A stretch of 64,000 nt of DNA, taken from positions 9,964,517 through 10,028,516 of the forward strand of contig OX442318.1 of NCBI GenBank assembly GCA_949358305.1. Reading direction: 5' to 3'. Below are positions 23,515-35,859 of the stretch, piece after piece. How positions within the stretch are numbered: the stretch's first letter is position 1; every line of letters starts with the position of its first letter. This DNA comes from Strigamia acuminata (lineage: Eukaryota > Arthropoda > Chilopoda > Geophilomorpha > Linotaeniidae). The position numbers and the translations under genes were made by a program. Under the pieces are notes generated by a model, which did not search any database, had not been told where the DNA came from, and saw only the letters and a program-made list of their open reading frames with translations.

Positions 23515-26500
23515 AGGCTAGTTCACAATGTTGCGAATTGTTGTTGACAATAACGCAAAGCGAAGAAAATCCACATGCTGGTTATGCTCTAAGACAAACA
23601 TTTCGCTACGACTTATAAAGTGATGTCTAAGATGTCGCATAATACATAAGGCACCAATTGGTTTCAAGTGCAATTTGTGCGTAAAATCAAAGTTTGGCTT
23701 CGGCCTCTCCTCTTAACACAATAAATTAAGACGACCAAACGGAGCAAAAACAAATTTTCATTTCCTCTTTGAATAATCCAGAACCTGTACACCCTTATTC
23801 AATCAAGCTGCCAAAATGGTTACGTTCAATTACGTATTAGACGAGCACTTTCATTAATCAAATTAAACCCAAATAATGCAAGATGAACCCATTCAAAGCT
23901 CACATTTCCTTTCAAAACTTCTCCCATTTCATCTGAAGGTTAATTCAATTTCCTTACAACTCAATTACACATCTCAAAATGGGTGCCTTTAACCTCCATG
24001 TCCTCTTTTTAACGCAAATACATTTTATTCCCAACGTTTCTATTTACACCTTTCATCCGCAGTACAATTACGTATTTTCAAAAAACTTCTTAGTCAGTTT
24101 TCCTTTTCACCCAATTTCCATTAACATGTTCCCAACATAAAAAACATCAACACATAGGCGTAATTCGCCTCCCTCGTTGCTTAGCAACGATACGATTACA
24201 GCTTCTTTCAGGTTGTTGTTGTTGGCTTGCTGTTTTCAACAGTGCGTTGTTATATCTTGCTTTTACGAGCCAGGCGGCTTTTGTTTTTCATTCACCAATT
24301 TGTTTGGGGCGTTTGTTTGTTTTTAACGTTGGTTTTACTCATTGTAAGCCTAGTTCACGCTTTCGTATACGCTGCGGATACACAGCTCAAAATGACGTCA
24401 CTTTGAATTCTCGTAATTAAATTGAAGTGAATTTTGATGAAAACTGACTAGAATTTTGATGTTTTACTGAGATGAAATAAAACCATGCTTTGTAGGTAAA
24501 GACAAGATTTATTGTGTTAAAAAAGGGGTTTGCATTTCTTAAAGCAGGAACAAAGGGTTATAATTGAGAAAATATGTAAAGAAAACATAACTTCCGTTTA
24601 TGCGTCATCCGATCTCGAATCCAAAAGCGCCGCCACAATATTGGCTTTCCTACACGACTCTTTATATCAACCCAATGTCATATTCTCTTATCTTCTCATT
24701 TTACTATTGCCTGACTACCAAATATTTTCCTACTGCCTAATACAAAAGTTCCCACTACTAAACTTGCTGGAATCGTTCTCTCTGGTGCTGAGGAACGAAA
24801 CTACAATGCAAAAAAAATACTATCTTTTTCCGTTTGCTTCGTAGAATCAAACTTCAGCGTTTATATAAGAATTTTTTGTGACAATGTGATATGCAGCAAC
24901 CTGTTCTGCCCTCCACCAAATTCAAGACCAAACTAATTACACAACAAAAGGACCAGAGGCTAAAACAAATTACTAATGAAAATACCATTAACTTGGGCTA
25001 ACTTCTGATAGACCGCCATCAGCCTCTTCACTCTCATTACAAGTGCAATAAGAAACGGTGCCCACAGTTCGCACCCGGTATCTCAATGCCGATTTCATAT
25101 TTCTCATCCCATTCTGCACAGATGATTTAGCACTATTAGGCCTGATATCAGAGATAAACATTGGCGTTAAAACTGTACCCGTTACCCGCCCGTTAACCGT
25201 CTCCAAAAATATTCTGTACCCGTACCCCACACTCGCATCTACTATTCGAAGGCGGCTAGAATTCGAGGGCGACTCTTAATCAGTAAAATACAATATTTAT
25301 TTTTTTGGAAGCCGTATTAATTGATTCATGTGTGACCGTCGGGTAAAATTCAAGATGACATATGTCAGAATGCAAAATATGCAAGTAGCTATGTGTGTGT
25401 AAGTTCGTCTCCACCATCCTCCAGCAACATGTTTTGGTTGTTGTAGGTTTATGTTTAACAGTTTCCCATTTCCAGTGCATTTTTACAGTCTAAGCGGATT
25501 CTTCAAACATTTCCATCCTCCATTTTCCTTGAAAATGTAAGCAAATGAGAAATTTCCAAGGCAAAACGCAATCTTCCTCGTGCCACTAGATTTTATTGCA
25601 ACCAACTGACTCTACACTTTCATTCAGATTACACCTTAAGCCATAATTTCCTGCTGGTTTCTTTTATTGTCCTCCAAACAAATACTTTATACTGGTGGGA
25701 AAAGAAAGCAACAACAACAAAAAAAAACATTTTTCCTTATGTGCATGGCTTGTAATATTTTACTAAGAAAAGGGTTGGTTTTTCATTATTCGAAATATGG
25801 ATTAAATCTACAGCCATGGAAATTGCGAGGGAATAGGTTGCAAAATCTGGAGACAAATTAAGAATTCAACAAAACTTTAAGAAAACAAAATATTTAAATT
25901 AAACAAAAACAAAAACTAGAGACATTTGGAACCCCAAGATACCTTTAACTTGTCACCGAAGACACTAAGACAGCGGTTGATGCCAAAAGATAGAAAAAGA
26001 GATGGGGGTCGTGTCATTGCGATAGCCGAATCTCGATTTTGACACAATGTGATTTCTGCCAAGCGTCCCAAATGTCAAAGAAATCATTCAAACACCAGGT
26101 TCATTCATAAAGTCACGTTTTACTTGCAGTTAAACATATTTTGTTGTCTGAATGAAAACATCAAATCAGCAGCCATTTTTTAGATTACTTTATGAATGCA
26201 TCTACTGATATAAGGTGCATTCATCCCTCAAAAGACGAATTCACTTTTCCTTAAATCACTTAACAAAGTGTCTTAAAAAATTAAATTCTTGATTAAAAAC
26301 TGAACTGAACTAAAAAGATGGCTACCTACAACATGCTCAAAATTTCATATTAACAAAATTTAAATTCAAGTAAATATGAAGTGTAAATTTATATTTAATG
26401 CGTTAAGTAAATATAATGTTAAATGTACGTTAAATATGAACGTAAAAGTCGTAATGTTACAATAGCCAACAGCCGGTGCCGAAAAGATAAGTCACCCCTA

Positions 26501-28010
26501 AAAGTCAAACAAATGATTTAAATTTCACTTAATCTTAATCCTCTTATTTCAATTCTTTCAAGTTGACTTCTCAAAGATATAATGTAATAACGTCCACGAC
26601 CACTGTTTTACAGCTCTTAGATTTTTCCTACCTTTCCTTACTAAGACATGTTAAGTGGCAATATCAACAATAGCCCATGGTATCCCACACTAATTCACTA
26701 GCAGACTGCATGGAATCATCCATGTTATGTCATCCACTAAAGCTAAGCAGACGCCAAGAGCATTAATCTATCATCACCTCCATTGACGTCATTTATTACA
26801 ATAGCTAATTTCTCCGACAAATAACCTAAGAAGTGATAATTGGATTTTGTTCTCAAGAAAGTCGTCTCGCAGATCGCGGAAGGCAAAACATTTCCACAAG
26901 AAAAAAAAAAGTTTCTTTTTAATTTTCCATACATTCAGTTCCATAATTTTTTTCCCCCAATTGAAATTAGTCCAATCCAGAAAACAGTCATCAACATCTA
27001 TTCAAGTTCTCTCTCTTCAGTGCCAATTTCATCATTTCAATTCAGGTTATCCAACACATTTCACTCCTCCCAAATTACTATCGATGTAAACGACCTCAAA
27101 CTTCTTCTATCTCTTCGTCTACTCCTCCAGTCTACAAGAAATTCCATTCTCACAATTTATGACTTAATCTGATTCTTGGACCACATGCAAGCTCCAAAGT
27201 AATCCCAACAGTTTGTACAGATTGCCAAGATGTAATTATTGTTTATATGCACAGACTGTGACCTTCCCCAACACAAATGCCACAATATCTGCTTGACCAC
27301 ATAACCACAGACCCATAAATATTTTTAAAAAAAACGCAACTTGACCTTTAAGCTAAGGAGTCACATATTGATAGGTGGAAAACATGTGACTATGTCTCTG
27401 CATCTTAATAATTAATCCAGTTCCTTGAGAGCAAAGTCTTGTCAATGACAGAAGAGTGTAAATTATGCACTGTTTGTAGTGCCAACTTGCTTTGTTCTTC
27501 TTTTCAAATCAGTTTTAATGTCCTTTAGACCCAAGGAGCTCACTTTTAACTAGACAATTATCTACATGTAATTATTTTCCAAATTTTTTGTTTTCATTGC
27601 AACTTTTATTAGGTCTTAACTTCTCATGAAACTTTTATTAAGCTCAACGTAGAAACAACATTAACCCAAAAGACCCTTCGGTGAGTGTGAAGAAACGTAT
27701 CTGGGAAAAAGGATAAAATGTTTTTGTTGCCTACTATATAATTAATTTGGCCCCGCTTTTAATTCGCTTTAACTTACCAACTCCCATGACACACATTTGT
27801 GGACAGCGATTATTCATTTTAGTCGACTTTCTTGCCCTAGAAATTTGTGCGCGACCCCGTTTGTGCCGAATTTTGGTTTGTTTAGAGCAGCGTCTTCCTG
27901 TGGTGGATAAGTATAGTCGTGTTCAAAAAAACTGGACCCTCACTCTATGCTGGCAATTGAACTTGTGAGTAATTTCATGTTTTGCCACTAGGTGAAACAC
28001 CAGACATCAA
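23515..28010. other. Long stretch without a recognisable gene
   Basis: No exon or RNA gene is supportable. It holds an X-box palindrome (24174-24190), a dispersed fragment near 25065-25110, and a block near 25235-25280. That block (actattcgaaggcggct, attcgagggcgactcttaa) is shared with 13335-13380. A fragment at about 26215-26290 recurs inverted at about 58795-58870 (both read aaaagacgaatt and ccttaaatcactt). Confidence 0.5.
24174..24190. promoter_or_regulatory. Perfect X-box-like palindrome (possible RFX site)
   Basis: The 17-bp sequence tcgttgcttagcaacga is a perfect palindrome around a single central base. Its core, gttgcttagcaac, fits the X-box recognised by RFX factors, which control ciliary genes in animals. 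No ciliary gene is visible downstream, so function is inferred from the motif only. Confidence 0.45.
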
Positions 28011-28241
28011 CAGGTGATAATACTTGTACAGTCGAAACTCTTTATAACGAATCGCAAGGGACCTGAAAAATCGATTCGTTATAACGACAATTCGTCAAAT
28101 GGAAAATTTTTAACATGGTGTTCTATGGCCAGCCAACCAAACCAGCCATTTTTAGGTATTCGTTATATCGATAATTCGTTATATCGCGATTCGTTATAAA
28201 GAGTTTCGACTGTTTCATACTTGTACAAGTATTATCACCTG
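28011..28241. repeat. 34-bp palindrome split by the MITE
   Basis: The flanks of the MITE, 28011-28028 (caggtgataatacttgta) and 28223-28241 (gtacaagtattatcacctg), are exact inverted repeats. Rejoined, they make one perfect palindrome. A 9-bp direct repeat (atacttgta) at 28020-28028 and 28217-28225 marks the insertion. Confidence 0.75.
28029..28212. mobile_element. Full-length pogo/Tigger-like MITE, 184 bp
   Basis: The termini are exact 27-bp inverted repeats starting cagtcgaaactctttataac and continuing gaatcgc. The left flank is TA; the right TA is lost. The interior carries ttaacatggtgttctatgg, ggttttggctgg-type words and repeated cgttatatcga. This is the best reference for the copies at 4417, 5135-5665, 15385, 18165, 19661 and 33541. 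No transposase is encoded. Confidence 0.85.
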
Positions 28242-29961
28242 TAAAGAGTGTAACAAGTATTTTCTTTCTTTAAGTCCATCCGATGTGTCACTGCCCGTAA
28301 TTACAATGCAAACCAAATCCTTAGTTATTAAATTCATGCCCAAAAGCACGTATCTGATGCTAAGCCTGATATCCATAAAAGGTCACGCCCATTCCATTGA
28401 AATCCAAATCCATTTTGATTATTTATTCCTGCCTAGCAACAGGGAACAATGTTGAAAAAAATATGCAGCCCACCGTTGCAGAAAAACAATCTATTTATGA
28501 AGGTAATACACCACACTATCTTGCTTCGATGCAAGCAAGCAAGCAAGATGCAAGTAAGCTTCAGTCTGCGCCCGGTATCTTGATGACAAATTCCATTTTT
28601 TGCACATGAAAACACAAAAGTCTAAAATTGTTTATTCTGCACCAGCGGATAGTGCCATTACCTGTTATTATTTCCAAAAATCATGTATTAGTTAGCTTAT
28701 GTGCGCAGTCAGAGATTTTCCTGTTTGATTTTGGCATCAACATACAGAGCGCAGACTATAGTGCGAACCAGGCTTAAATAGATTCCAAGGAAGCACAGTA
28801 GGATCTGTGCCGCAACGTAGAACTACTTGCGGAAGAGATTGTTTGTTGTGTTTAAGTGCTTTCTCTTGATGGGAATTGTTTTCTATTGTGCACTGTTTAT
28901 TCCTTGAATAGTTTTCTAAAGTGGTACTCCGTATTATTTATTCAGGTTATTACTTCCGTCACATGGTGTTGGATTGTTTATTTATTTATTTATTTATTAA
29001 ATCAACGCACCATAAGGAGGATTGTCCTCCTATACATAGTACTATGTCAGACAACTACCGTTTTTCTTCGATTTGCTCGCGAGCCTCTAAAACCTTGTTC
29101 GCACCAGAAAGTTTGGGCTAGCCCAAAGTTTAAATCTAGTTCTGGTTCTTGGTGCAAACGCATCTAGCCAATTGGCCGATGTTAGAAGATATACGGTAAC
29201 TTTGCTAGGAGCAACACAGCAAAAACTCAACATCAGGATGTCTCCAACACCAACATCTGTGACATTTTAAACCGGATTTACAAAGCAACTGCATCTACAA
29301 CATTTATTTTTCAAACATTCTAAAATGGATTTGTCTTGTCCAGTCACACAGCCATTCGTTTTCATGGCGTTGAAATGGTTTCGAAAAGCTTCCAAAACTA
29401 CCAAATAACTTGTTTACAGTCTGGAATGGGACATTAACAGACAATTGTTAGCTCGGCTGCTCAGTTGCCACCAGTTTGAGGAAATGGGAAAACAAAGAGA
29501 TGTCACATCGAGGTAAATAATAGACGCGCCACTAGTTGTCAATACAAATCACCTTTATTGAGTTGGAACTCTGATCCCACACTTCCCCAAGTTCTCCTCG
29601 GTGTTGTCTGAGATTACTTAGTGCAGAGTGTTTCACGCACCCTCTAAATCATTATCATTCTTTATCATTTTCACATGTCTAAAGACAGATTTGGCCTTCC
29701 CAGCTTGAGGGCTGCGAGAAATAAAGTTGATCTGTCCCCTCCTAGCCCAAGCCAACAGTTTCATTTGCAGGCCATCTGGTGGCCAATCCGGCAATAAAAA
29801 AATCCAACGTCTGAGTTTTTAATCAGTCTTTGTCTTTGCATGGCATTGAATAGGAAGGCGGTACAAAGTACTAGCGTGAACAAAATTACTTCCTCAATAC
29901 CATGCAAAGATAAAGACTGATTAAAAAATATGAAAAAATCAAGCCGCACGAATCCCACGTA
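28242..29961. other. No gene seen; one dispersed-repeat fragment
   Basis: Position 28563-28630 (cgcccggtatcttgatgac, aattccattttttgcacatg) belongs to the family at 10805 and 17210. The rest is unique. Confidence 0.5.
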
Positions 29962-30086
29962 CAGTCGTGGACAAAGAAAACTTTCCTTCAGTTTAGCTGT
30001 TTTAATTTTATCTACCAGGTGGCATAAAAATCCATTGAGATTCAATGACATCAATCTTGACTCGGTCTCTCGCCTTGCCCTAACAA
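29962..30086. mobile_element. Mariner-like MITE copy, left end intact
   Basis: Starts after TA with cagtcgtggacaaagaaaac, runs through accaggtggcataaaaatcc and ends near cggtctctcgccttgcccta. The right terminus is missing. The copy at 20980-21440 supplies it. Confidence 0.75.
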
Positions 30087-30744
30087 ATAAAGAAATAAAT
30101 TCTAAACCACTAAAGGGCCCAAAAAACTAACCACCGAAAACCATCTTGAAAAAAACAACACACACGCGACAAATCATTTTTCATTTTTGAATGGAAAGCG
30201 TGAGTGGAAACCCTGCTTGAAACGCTCACTTAGACCAGTGGCAAGATAAGCACACCCCAAGTGACCACACAATCCGCAGAATCGACCTTGTTCCATTTGT
30301 CCATCAAAGGTGAAAAATAAGGCTCCGACTAAGTGCACACATCAAAGATGAAAAATACCTTTCGCGCAAACTGTCCATAACTCAAATTGTCTTTTCTCTT
30401 CGGCGCTCTAAGCTTGTTTTTACCCAACTTATCCTCTGCTTGCAGTGTCATTTGTATTCTGTAGACCACAACTAAGTGTAGCCGCGAGTTGTGATGGCTC
30501 TGTTATGGCATGTGAAGTTGCTTTTGAGGAGAACTTGTGCTCTTACACAGACCTGAGCTAAGGCTATTGTCAAGACATCTTTTCCTTTCCTCAGATAACT
30601 TGGTTGTTGGAGAGTGTCTTCTTATGTTATATACACCTCACCTTTGTTTCCCTTTCTTTCTTCTACTTGCCGCGAATGCAAAGTAATATCCTAAAGAAGA
30701 AACGATCATGCCAGCTCTAAAATATTTATAACTCATTAGTTATA
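30087..30744. other. No gene seen
   Basis: Unique DNA without motifs or bounded repeats. Confidence 0.5.
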
Positions 30745-31114
30745 CTCCAAACCGGTACAACGTTGTCCTAACTCCTATTGGTTGAGCAGTCTCACTGGTG
30801 TAGTGGCACAAAAAAGTAGCCCACAACACCAGAATTGTAATCTAACTAAGCAAAACAACCAATAAAAAACTAAACCTTTGTTTGCCAACTTGCCAAAAAA
30901 ACCAACAAAGTATGCTAACATTGTTTGATTGATTAAAAAGGGGAAAAGCTTATTTAGAAAATAAAATAAACATCTTATTACCAAATAAATAAAATCCATC
31001 ATTCTAATCGCTTTTTACACTGAAATTCATTGAAAATAAACAGAACTACTTTTCCGCATAGTAGAGCACAGTCCACAGTTAGGCGTAATAGCACAACGTT
31101 GTACCAGTTTGGAG
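30745..31114. mobile_element. 370-bp MITE with inverted termini
   Basis: The left end ctccaaaccggtacaacgtt and right end aacgttgtaccagtttggag are inverted repeats differing at one position. The left flank is TA and the right flank is CA, so the target duplication is not proven. The interior is AT-rich and non-coding. Confidence 0.7.
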
Positions 31115-31576
31115 CATAGTGTGTGTTCACATTTAGGGATCTTATCACAATAGCCTCAAACTCTTTCAAATTCACTAAGAAAACTCTTCCAACAACACTT
31201 TGTAATTAAAATCTGACAAACTACGGTGAGGCTTTGCAGAAAGACGTGCAACTTTTTCTTCTCCGTTGGCCACTAAATTATTCATTTTGTTGATACTAAT
31301 GATAGTGCAAAATTTAATTTCATTGTTGACTCACGCAAAATCAACATAATACATTTTCCATTTTGTGGATTTAAAAAAATAATCGCTGTTAGATATTCCA
31401 ATTAAAATTTTCAAGTTGCAGTGCACAGTAAAAAAAAATATATATATAAATCTGCACTAGTGGTAAAAAATGACGCCTTCAAGTCACGTCCTTATTGCTG
31501 TCAGTGAAAAATGAGTATTTCAATGTTTGGCCACTAGAACGAATAGTCTAGTCGACTGTACTGGCAACTGATTGCA
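31115..31576. other. No gene seen
   Basis: AT-rich unique DNA with no recognisable feature. Confidence 0.5.
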
Positions 31577-31584
31577 GTCTAGAC

Positions 31585-31680
31585 CAGGATTTCATAAACT
31601 GTGGGTCGCAACCTCGTGTGTTTAATTTGTATACCGATATAACCGTAAAAATTTCTCACTTAAAAGTTTAAGAAGCCCTG
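31585..31680. mobile_element. 96-bp hAT-type micro-MITE with 8-bp TSD
   Basis: The ends are caggatttcataaact and agtttaagaagccctg, imperfect inverted repeats of the hAT CAGGG type, with a subterminal gtgggtcgcaacc. Exact 8-bp direct repeats gtctagac flank it (31577-31584 and 31681-31688). The target site is itself a palindrome. Confidence 0.85.
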
Positions 31681-31688
31681 GTCTAGAC

Positions 31689-32232
31689 TATGACAATAGT
31701 CCCTGTGAACCAAGATGTGTCAGGTCAACGTCAAAGTTTTGAACGCTTTATTCTCCGATTCATACAACATGGATAATTCTATAATTGGCACCACATATAC
31801 CCACCCTCTTCCTGGCCCTCTGGTGACCCTTGCCCTCTTACAGTTCCTGGATCTGCGCAGGGATTACATTCAGGGGAGAATAAAAACAGTTGCCAAAACT
31901 TATCACCCAACCGCAAATCAAGAGATTACTATAGCTGCATTTAAAAAAAGTGTTTAAAATTGCAGTTCAACATGTTTTGTTGTCTAAATGGCATGGGAAT
32001 CCCAGCTGTTTTTCAATTCTTGTCTGATCTAAGTACTGGTTGCTGTTCTTACGGCAAGAAAACTTGCCACTCACTTCAACTGGGTTATCTGTGATTTTCC
32101 CAATTGTCAGTGTGAATGCAAGGTTGGGTCGTTAAAAAAGTTGTCCCACAGATCACAAAAAAAAAGGTTATCAATCAAATCAATTTAAGAAGAACAAAAT
32201 AGGTCCTGGCCTCTGTATCGATTGATTTGTGG
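31689..32232. other. No gene seen
   Basis: A short open frame at 31715-31957 has no motif. The word aacatgttttgttgtctaaatg near 31968-31989 resembles 26140-26155, hinting at a shared old repeat. Confidence 0.45.
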
Positions 32233-32580
32233 GAATAAAATAGAGGTGGAACCTCGTTATTGCGAACACGTCTATAATGAATTCCGTGTATTTCTTCGAT
32301 TCTAAGAAGCATCACATTTTTAGAGAAGTTGAAATGCGATAAAAAGGTGCATATCACAACTTCTACATAAGTAGTTCATGTGTGAACTAGGCATAAGACG
32401 CAACCCCCATTTTAGATATATTTATTTGTTAAAAAAGTGCATCTTAGAATCGAAGAAATACTGTAGTTCGTTGACTGTCCTATTTTTCCCATTATAAATA
32501 ATTTCCCTATAACGAATTCTCGTTACTATGAACTATTTTTTGCTCCCCTGACCTGTTCTTAACAGCGAAGTTCAACCTAT
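32233..32580. mobile_element. Pogo-like element carrying a nested MITE
   Basis: The outer ends, aggtggaacctcgttattgc and gcgaagttcaacct, are inverted repeats with substitutions, related to the CAGTCGAACCTCGTTATAAC termini. The element is interrupted at 32288-32461 by a second MITE with perfect inverted ends. Confidence 0.6.
32288..32461. mobile_element. 174-bp MITE with perfect 20-bp inverted termini
   Basis: The left terminus gtatttcttcgattctaaga is repeated exactly inverted at the right end (tcttagaatcgaagaaatac). It lies inside the outer element 32233-32580, so it inserted later. Confidence 0.75.
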
Positions 32581-33395
32581 ATAAACAAAAAATATTTTAT
32601 TTTAACGACTAAAAAAAAAACAGATTAAATTAATCGCCATTGTGTCCCTCCTTGTAGGCTTATTGCTGTTGAGAAGCACCCCCTCAATCCTGTATTGAGT
32701 ATTAAACTTAATTATTATTTTTTTTTTTAAAATTAAGATCGAGGCAACCTTCACTCTATGAGTTAAAACATGTTTACAAATGCATATTTAATACTAAATA
32801 ACTTTTTTAATGCACCTACTATATTATTCGCTCTTCCGAAAGACATCGCTATAACATAGTTTCGCTTTGACAAATACATTTCTTGACGTTTTGTTCTTAG
32901 TAGTAATTTAATAACATAATGATGCAATTATTTACTTAAGAATACTATTAAATTTAAACATCGGTGCATCTTCAGTGAACATCTTTAAAATTAGAGAACC
33001 TTCCACTAATAAATGTCATCCAATTTGGAAGCCATCTCTCGATGCAACAAACACAATATATTCTCAAATGATTCGCTGCATGCTTTGCCAAACTGATTTT
33101 GTTTCTGCGCGAGAATGACTTTCCATTTGCATAGTAATGGTAGAAGACACAGCTCTCCATCAACCTGTTTACCTTGGGTACAATTGCAAACATGGGCTGA
33201 GCTCAGAGTGCACAATCACTCAACGCTGACTCTATGTTGCCGTTCCTTACTTCTCCTTATCTTTACTTTTCCATAAATTTTACTCCAAAATCAATTAAGA
33301 AAATGAAAACCAGATTCACCAAAATTCTATCCGATCTCATTCAAAGCTGTTTCCATTACACAACTCGAAATCCGTTGCTCGGATTGCGTTGAAAC
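32581..33395. other. No gene seen
   Basis: Overlapping open frames on the minus strand at 32972-33215 show cysteine-containing but otherwise unrecognisable translations. No splice or homology support. Confidence 0.45.
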
Positions 33396-33399
33396 TTGG

Positions 33400-33525
33400 T
33401 TCGAGGGTTCTAACATGGTTTCGTGACAGTTTCCGAACTTTCAGACACCTAGCTCTTGCGATTTTTGAGCCTCGCCAATTTTAACGTACAAAAAGTCCAT
33501 ATCGCAAAATCCCTTGACAAAATGC
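33400..33525 (+). repeat. Dispersed repeat, 5' half
   Basis: Shares gggttctaacatggtttc, ctttcagacacctagctctt and aaaaagtccatatc with 44075-44195 and 58470-58575. At 44075 the element continues into a second half also found alone at 38743-38910. No coding content recognised. Confidence 0.75.
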
Positions 33526-33540
33526 ACTTTTGTCGACTAC

Positions 33541-33682
33541 AGTCGAAACTCTTTATAACGAATCGCGATATAACGAATTATCGATATAACGAATACCTAA
33601 AAATGGCCGATTTGGTTGGCTGGCCATAGAACACAACGCTAAAATATTTTGATATAACGAATTCTTGTTATAACGAATCGAT
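33541..33682. mobile_element. Pogo-like MITE copy, inverted and truncated
   Basis: Begins after TA with cagtcgaaactctttataac and follows the reverse complement of 28029-28212 closely. It stops at cgttataacgaatcga-type sequence about 45 bp short of the other terminus. Confidence 0.75.
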
Positions 33683-35834
33683 TGTAGTATTAAAGCCACT
33701 ATACTATCCAGGACCTCGACCAAACCACATACAATCAAGCCCTAGCAGCCACACTGGTGGACACTATTAGAATAGGCAAACCTTTACAAGATTTACTACT
33801 TAATAATTCAATGCGTGATGTAACACGTGACTAAACGGTGCTCCGGATACCCCGCCCGGGATGTTTCTTGGAGTGCCATAAACTGATAAATAATACATGT
33901 TGTGCTCCATCCGAAAACAGATTTAAAACGAAATTTTATGAGAATCTCGTTTTGAACATATCGTTGCGGAGAATGCTCCTATATTTCACAAACACATCGC
34001 CTGTCTTTTATCGCGCCAGCGTAACTGCGCATGCGCATTACCCAGCAACGAAACGCCAAATGCACAATCACATTTCACAGCATTTCAAGCGAGGAATACG
34101 CCATATTGGATTCCATACAACAATTATCCAACTAATAACATCCAATTGCCGTGCTATTAAGCTTGAATTAATGTGTATGAAGCAATACGTCATAAGTACG
34201 TATAGCAATTCACGTAAACATGAAATGATGTATCATTTATCATATTTTATCACGTTTACGTGGTCACAGTTTTCCAGAAAGTTGAAAATTCAACAAATAA
34301 ATGATGTTATTTATGATCATGCACATTGCCATTTTTAGAAAAATGCAATATTTTTTATATATTTTACATTACGGTATTTTTTTGTATTTTGGATTTGTAT
34401 TTTCACTACCGCAGCTCTTATTCGAATAAACACGGTATCTGGAAAACTGTCCACGTAAACTTCGCATTTTTGGCGCTATAATTAATGGAAAACAACTCAA
34501 TTATTATGTAATTAAACAAATGTGACATGTAAAAATGTCTTTCGTGTATTAATAATTGAAATTAATGTATGACACAACCTACTGGAAGTTCGCACATCAT
34601 CTTATGTTTATGCTTCGGCAACTTGTCATACCGGAAACGCTAAAATAAATAAAAGAAGAAAAAAAAAATATTAATGAAAAATTAGTACGAAAAAAAAATT
34701 AATTTTCAATTAAAAACTTTTAAGCGAATTAGAAAATTAAGAGCAAGTTTTAGATTGCTCTTAACTCTCGCGTCAGCTCAACTGTGTGATAGAAACAATT
34801 CCTAACAAATTACTCTGTAATATCGTCTGTCATTCGCTTTTGGAATTGTGCCATGCTTAGCTCGTATGCTAATGAAAAGAGCCATAGAGTAAATGAACTG
34901 ATTCAATAAGACAGGAACAAGTCCGAATCGTCAAATAGGAGGGAAAATGTGAATGAAATAATAAAAAATTCCATCGCATATCGCTATAAATTTACATTTA
35001 CCGTTAGTTTTTGAGTGTTTAAACGTGTCAATTCCACCGATTACTGCTTTTTTTCCTCTAGTTACGGGCTAGAACTTTCCTACGAAGATACAATGACAAC
35101 GCCATGTTGGGTTTTTATAAAACCTGAATTCCCGCGTCGGAATTTTTTTGTCTTACGATTCAATTCACTTATAAATAGTGTAATAAAATGACTAATTTAA
35201 TCATTTGAAATGAAAAACGTCAAGAAAAGGCAAAAATTAGACAGAAATAAATCGCTGTATAATTCTCACGTTACTAAATAGAGGACGAAGCCTCATGTTT
35301 ACACGACACAAACAAAATCACCTTTTCTAGTTAACCGCTACTGGGAGACCAACGCAATGAACATGTCTCGGCTGTAGTTTTAGAACTATGCTAACTGAGA
35401 TTCCTTTAATTGGTCAAATGAAATAATTACATCACAGAAAAGTTATTACTATTAGTAGAAACGAAAACACTCCAATCTGAAATTGAGTATCCATGACCAC
35501 GACCAGGAATCAAACCACAGGGCTCTTGTTAGTGATGTTTGTTACAAGGGGCTCAAACCAAACCACAGACAAGTAATCCTCACCAACCGCATAGTGTAGC
35601 TTCAATTTTCCAATCAGTAAATACAATATGGTGGGCAAGTCGAATTTGAAAACAGTTGTAAGTTCACTTGCTTGAGAAACCAGAGACTTTAGGTTCCAAT
35701 TCCCAATGATATGTTTGATTACAGATCATCCTTCTCAGATCAAATGTTCCATCAACGTCAACATCGATTGAATGACATCTTTTGATTGACCGCAAACCGA
35801 AATCAAGATCTAGTCATTTAAGGCATCCACATCC
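33683..35834. other. No gene seen
   Basis: A 166-codon open frame at 33838-34338 is the longest. It lacks motifs and has AT-rich, cysteine/histidine-scattered composition, so I do not annotate it. Confidence 0.45.
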
Positions 35835-35859
35835 ACATCGACTAAAATTTAGTCGATGT
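35835..35859. repeat. Perfect 12-bp hairpin
   Basis: The arms acatcgactaaa and tttagtcgatgt surround a single A. Flanking ggcatccacatcc / gttgatgccc extends the pairing imperfectly. Likely the centre of a foldback element. Confidence 0.75.

Noticed and set aside
33838-34338. 166-codon plus-strand open frame
   Set aside because: No motif, no splice or codon-use support, AT-rich composition.
35470-35590. tRNA B-box-like words (ggtttgattcc on the minus strand)
   Set aside because: No matching A box and no cloverleaf could be drawn.
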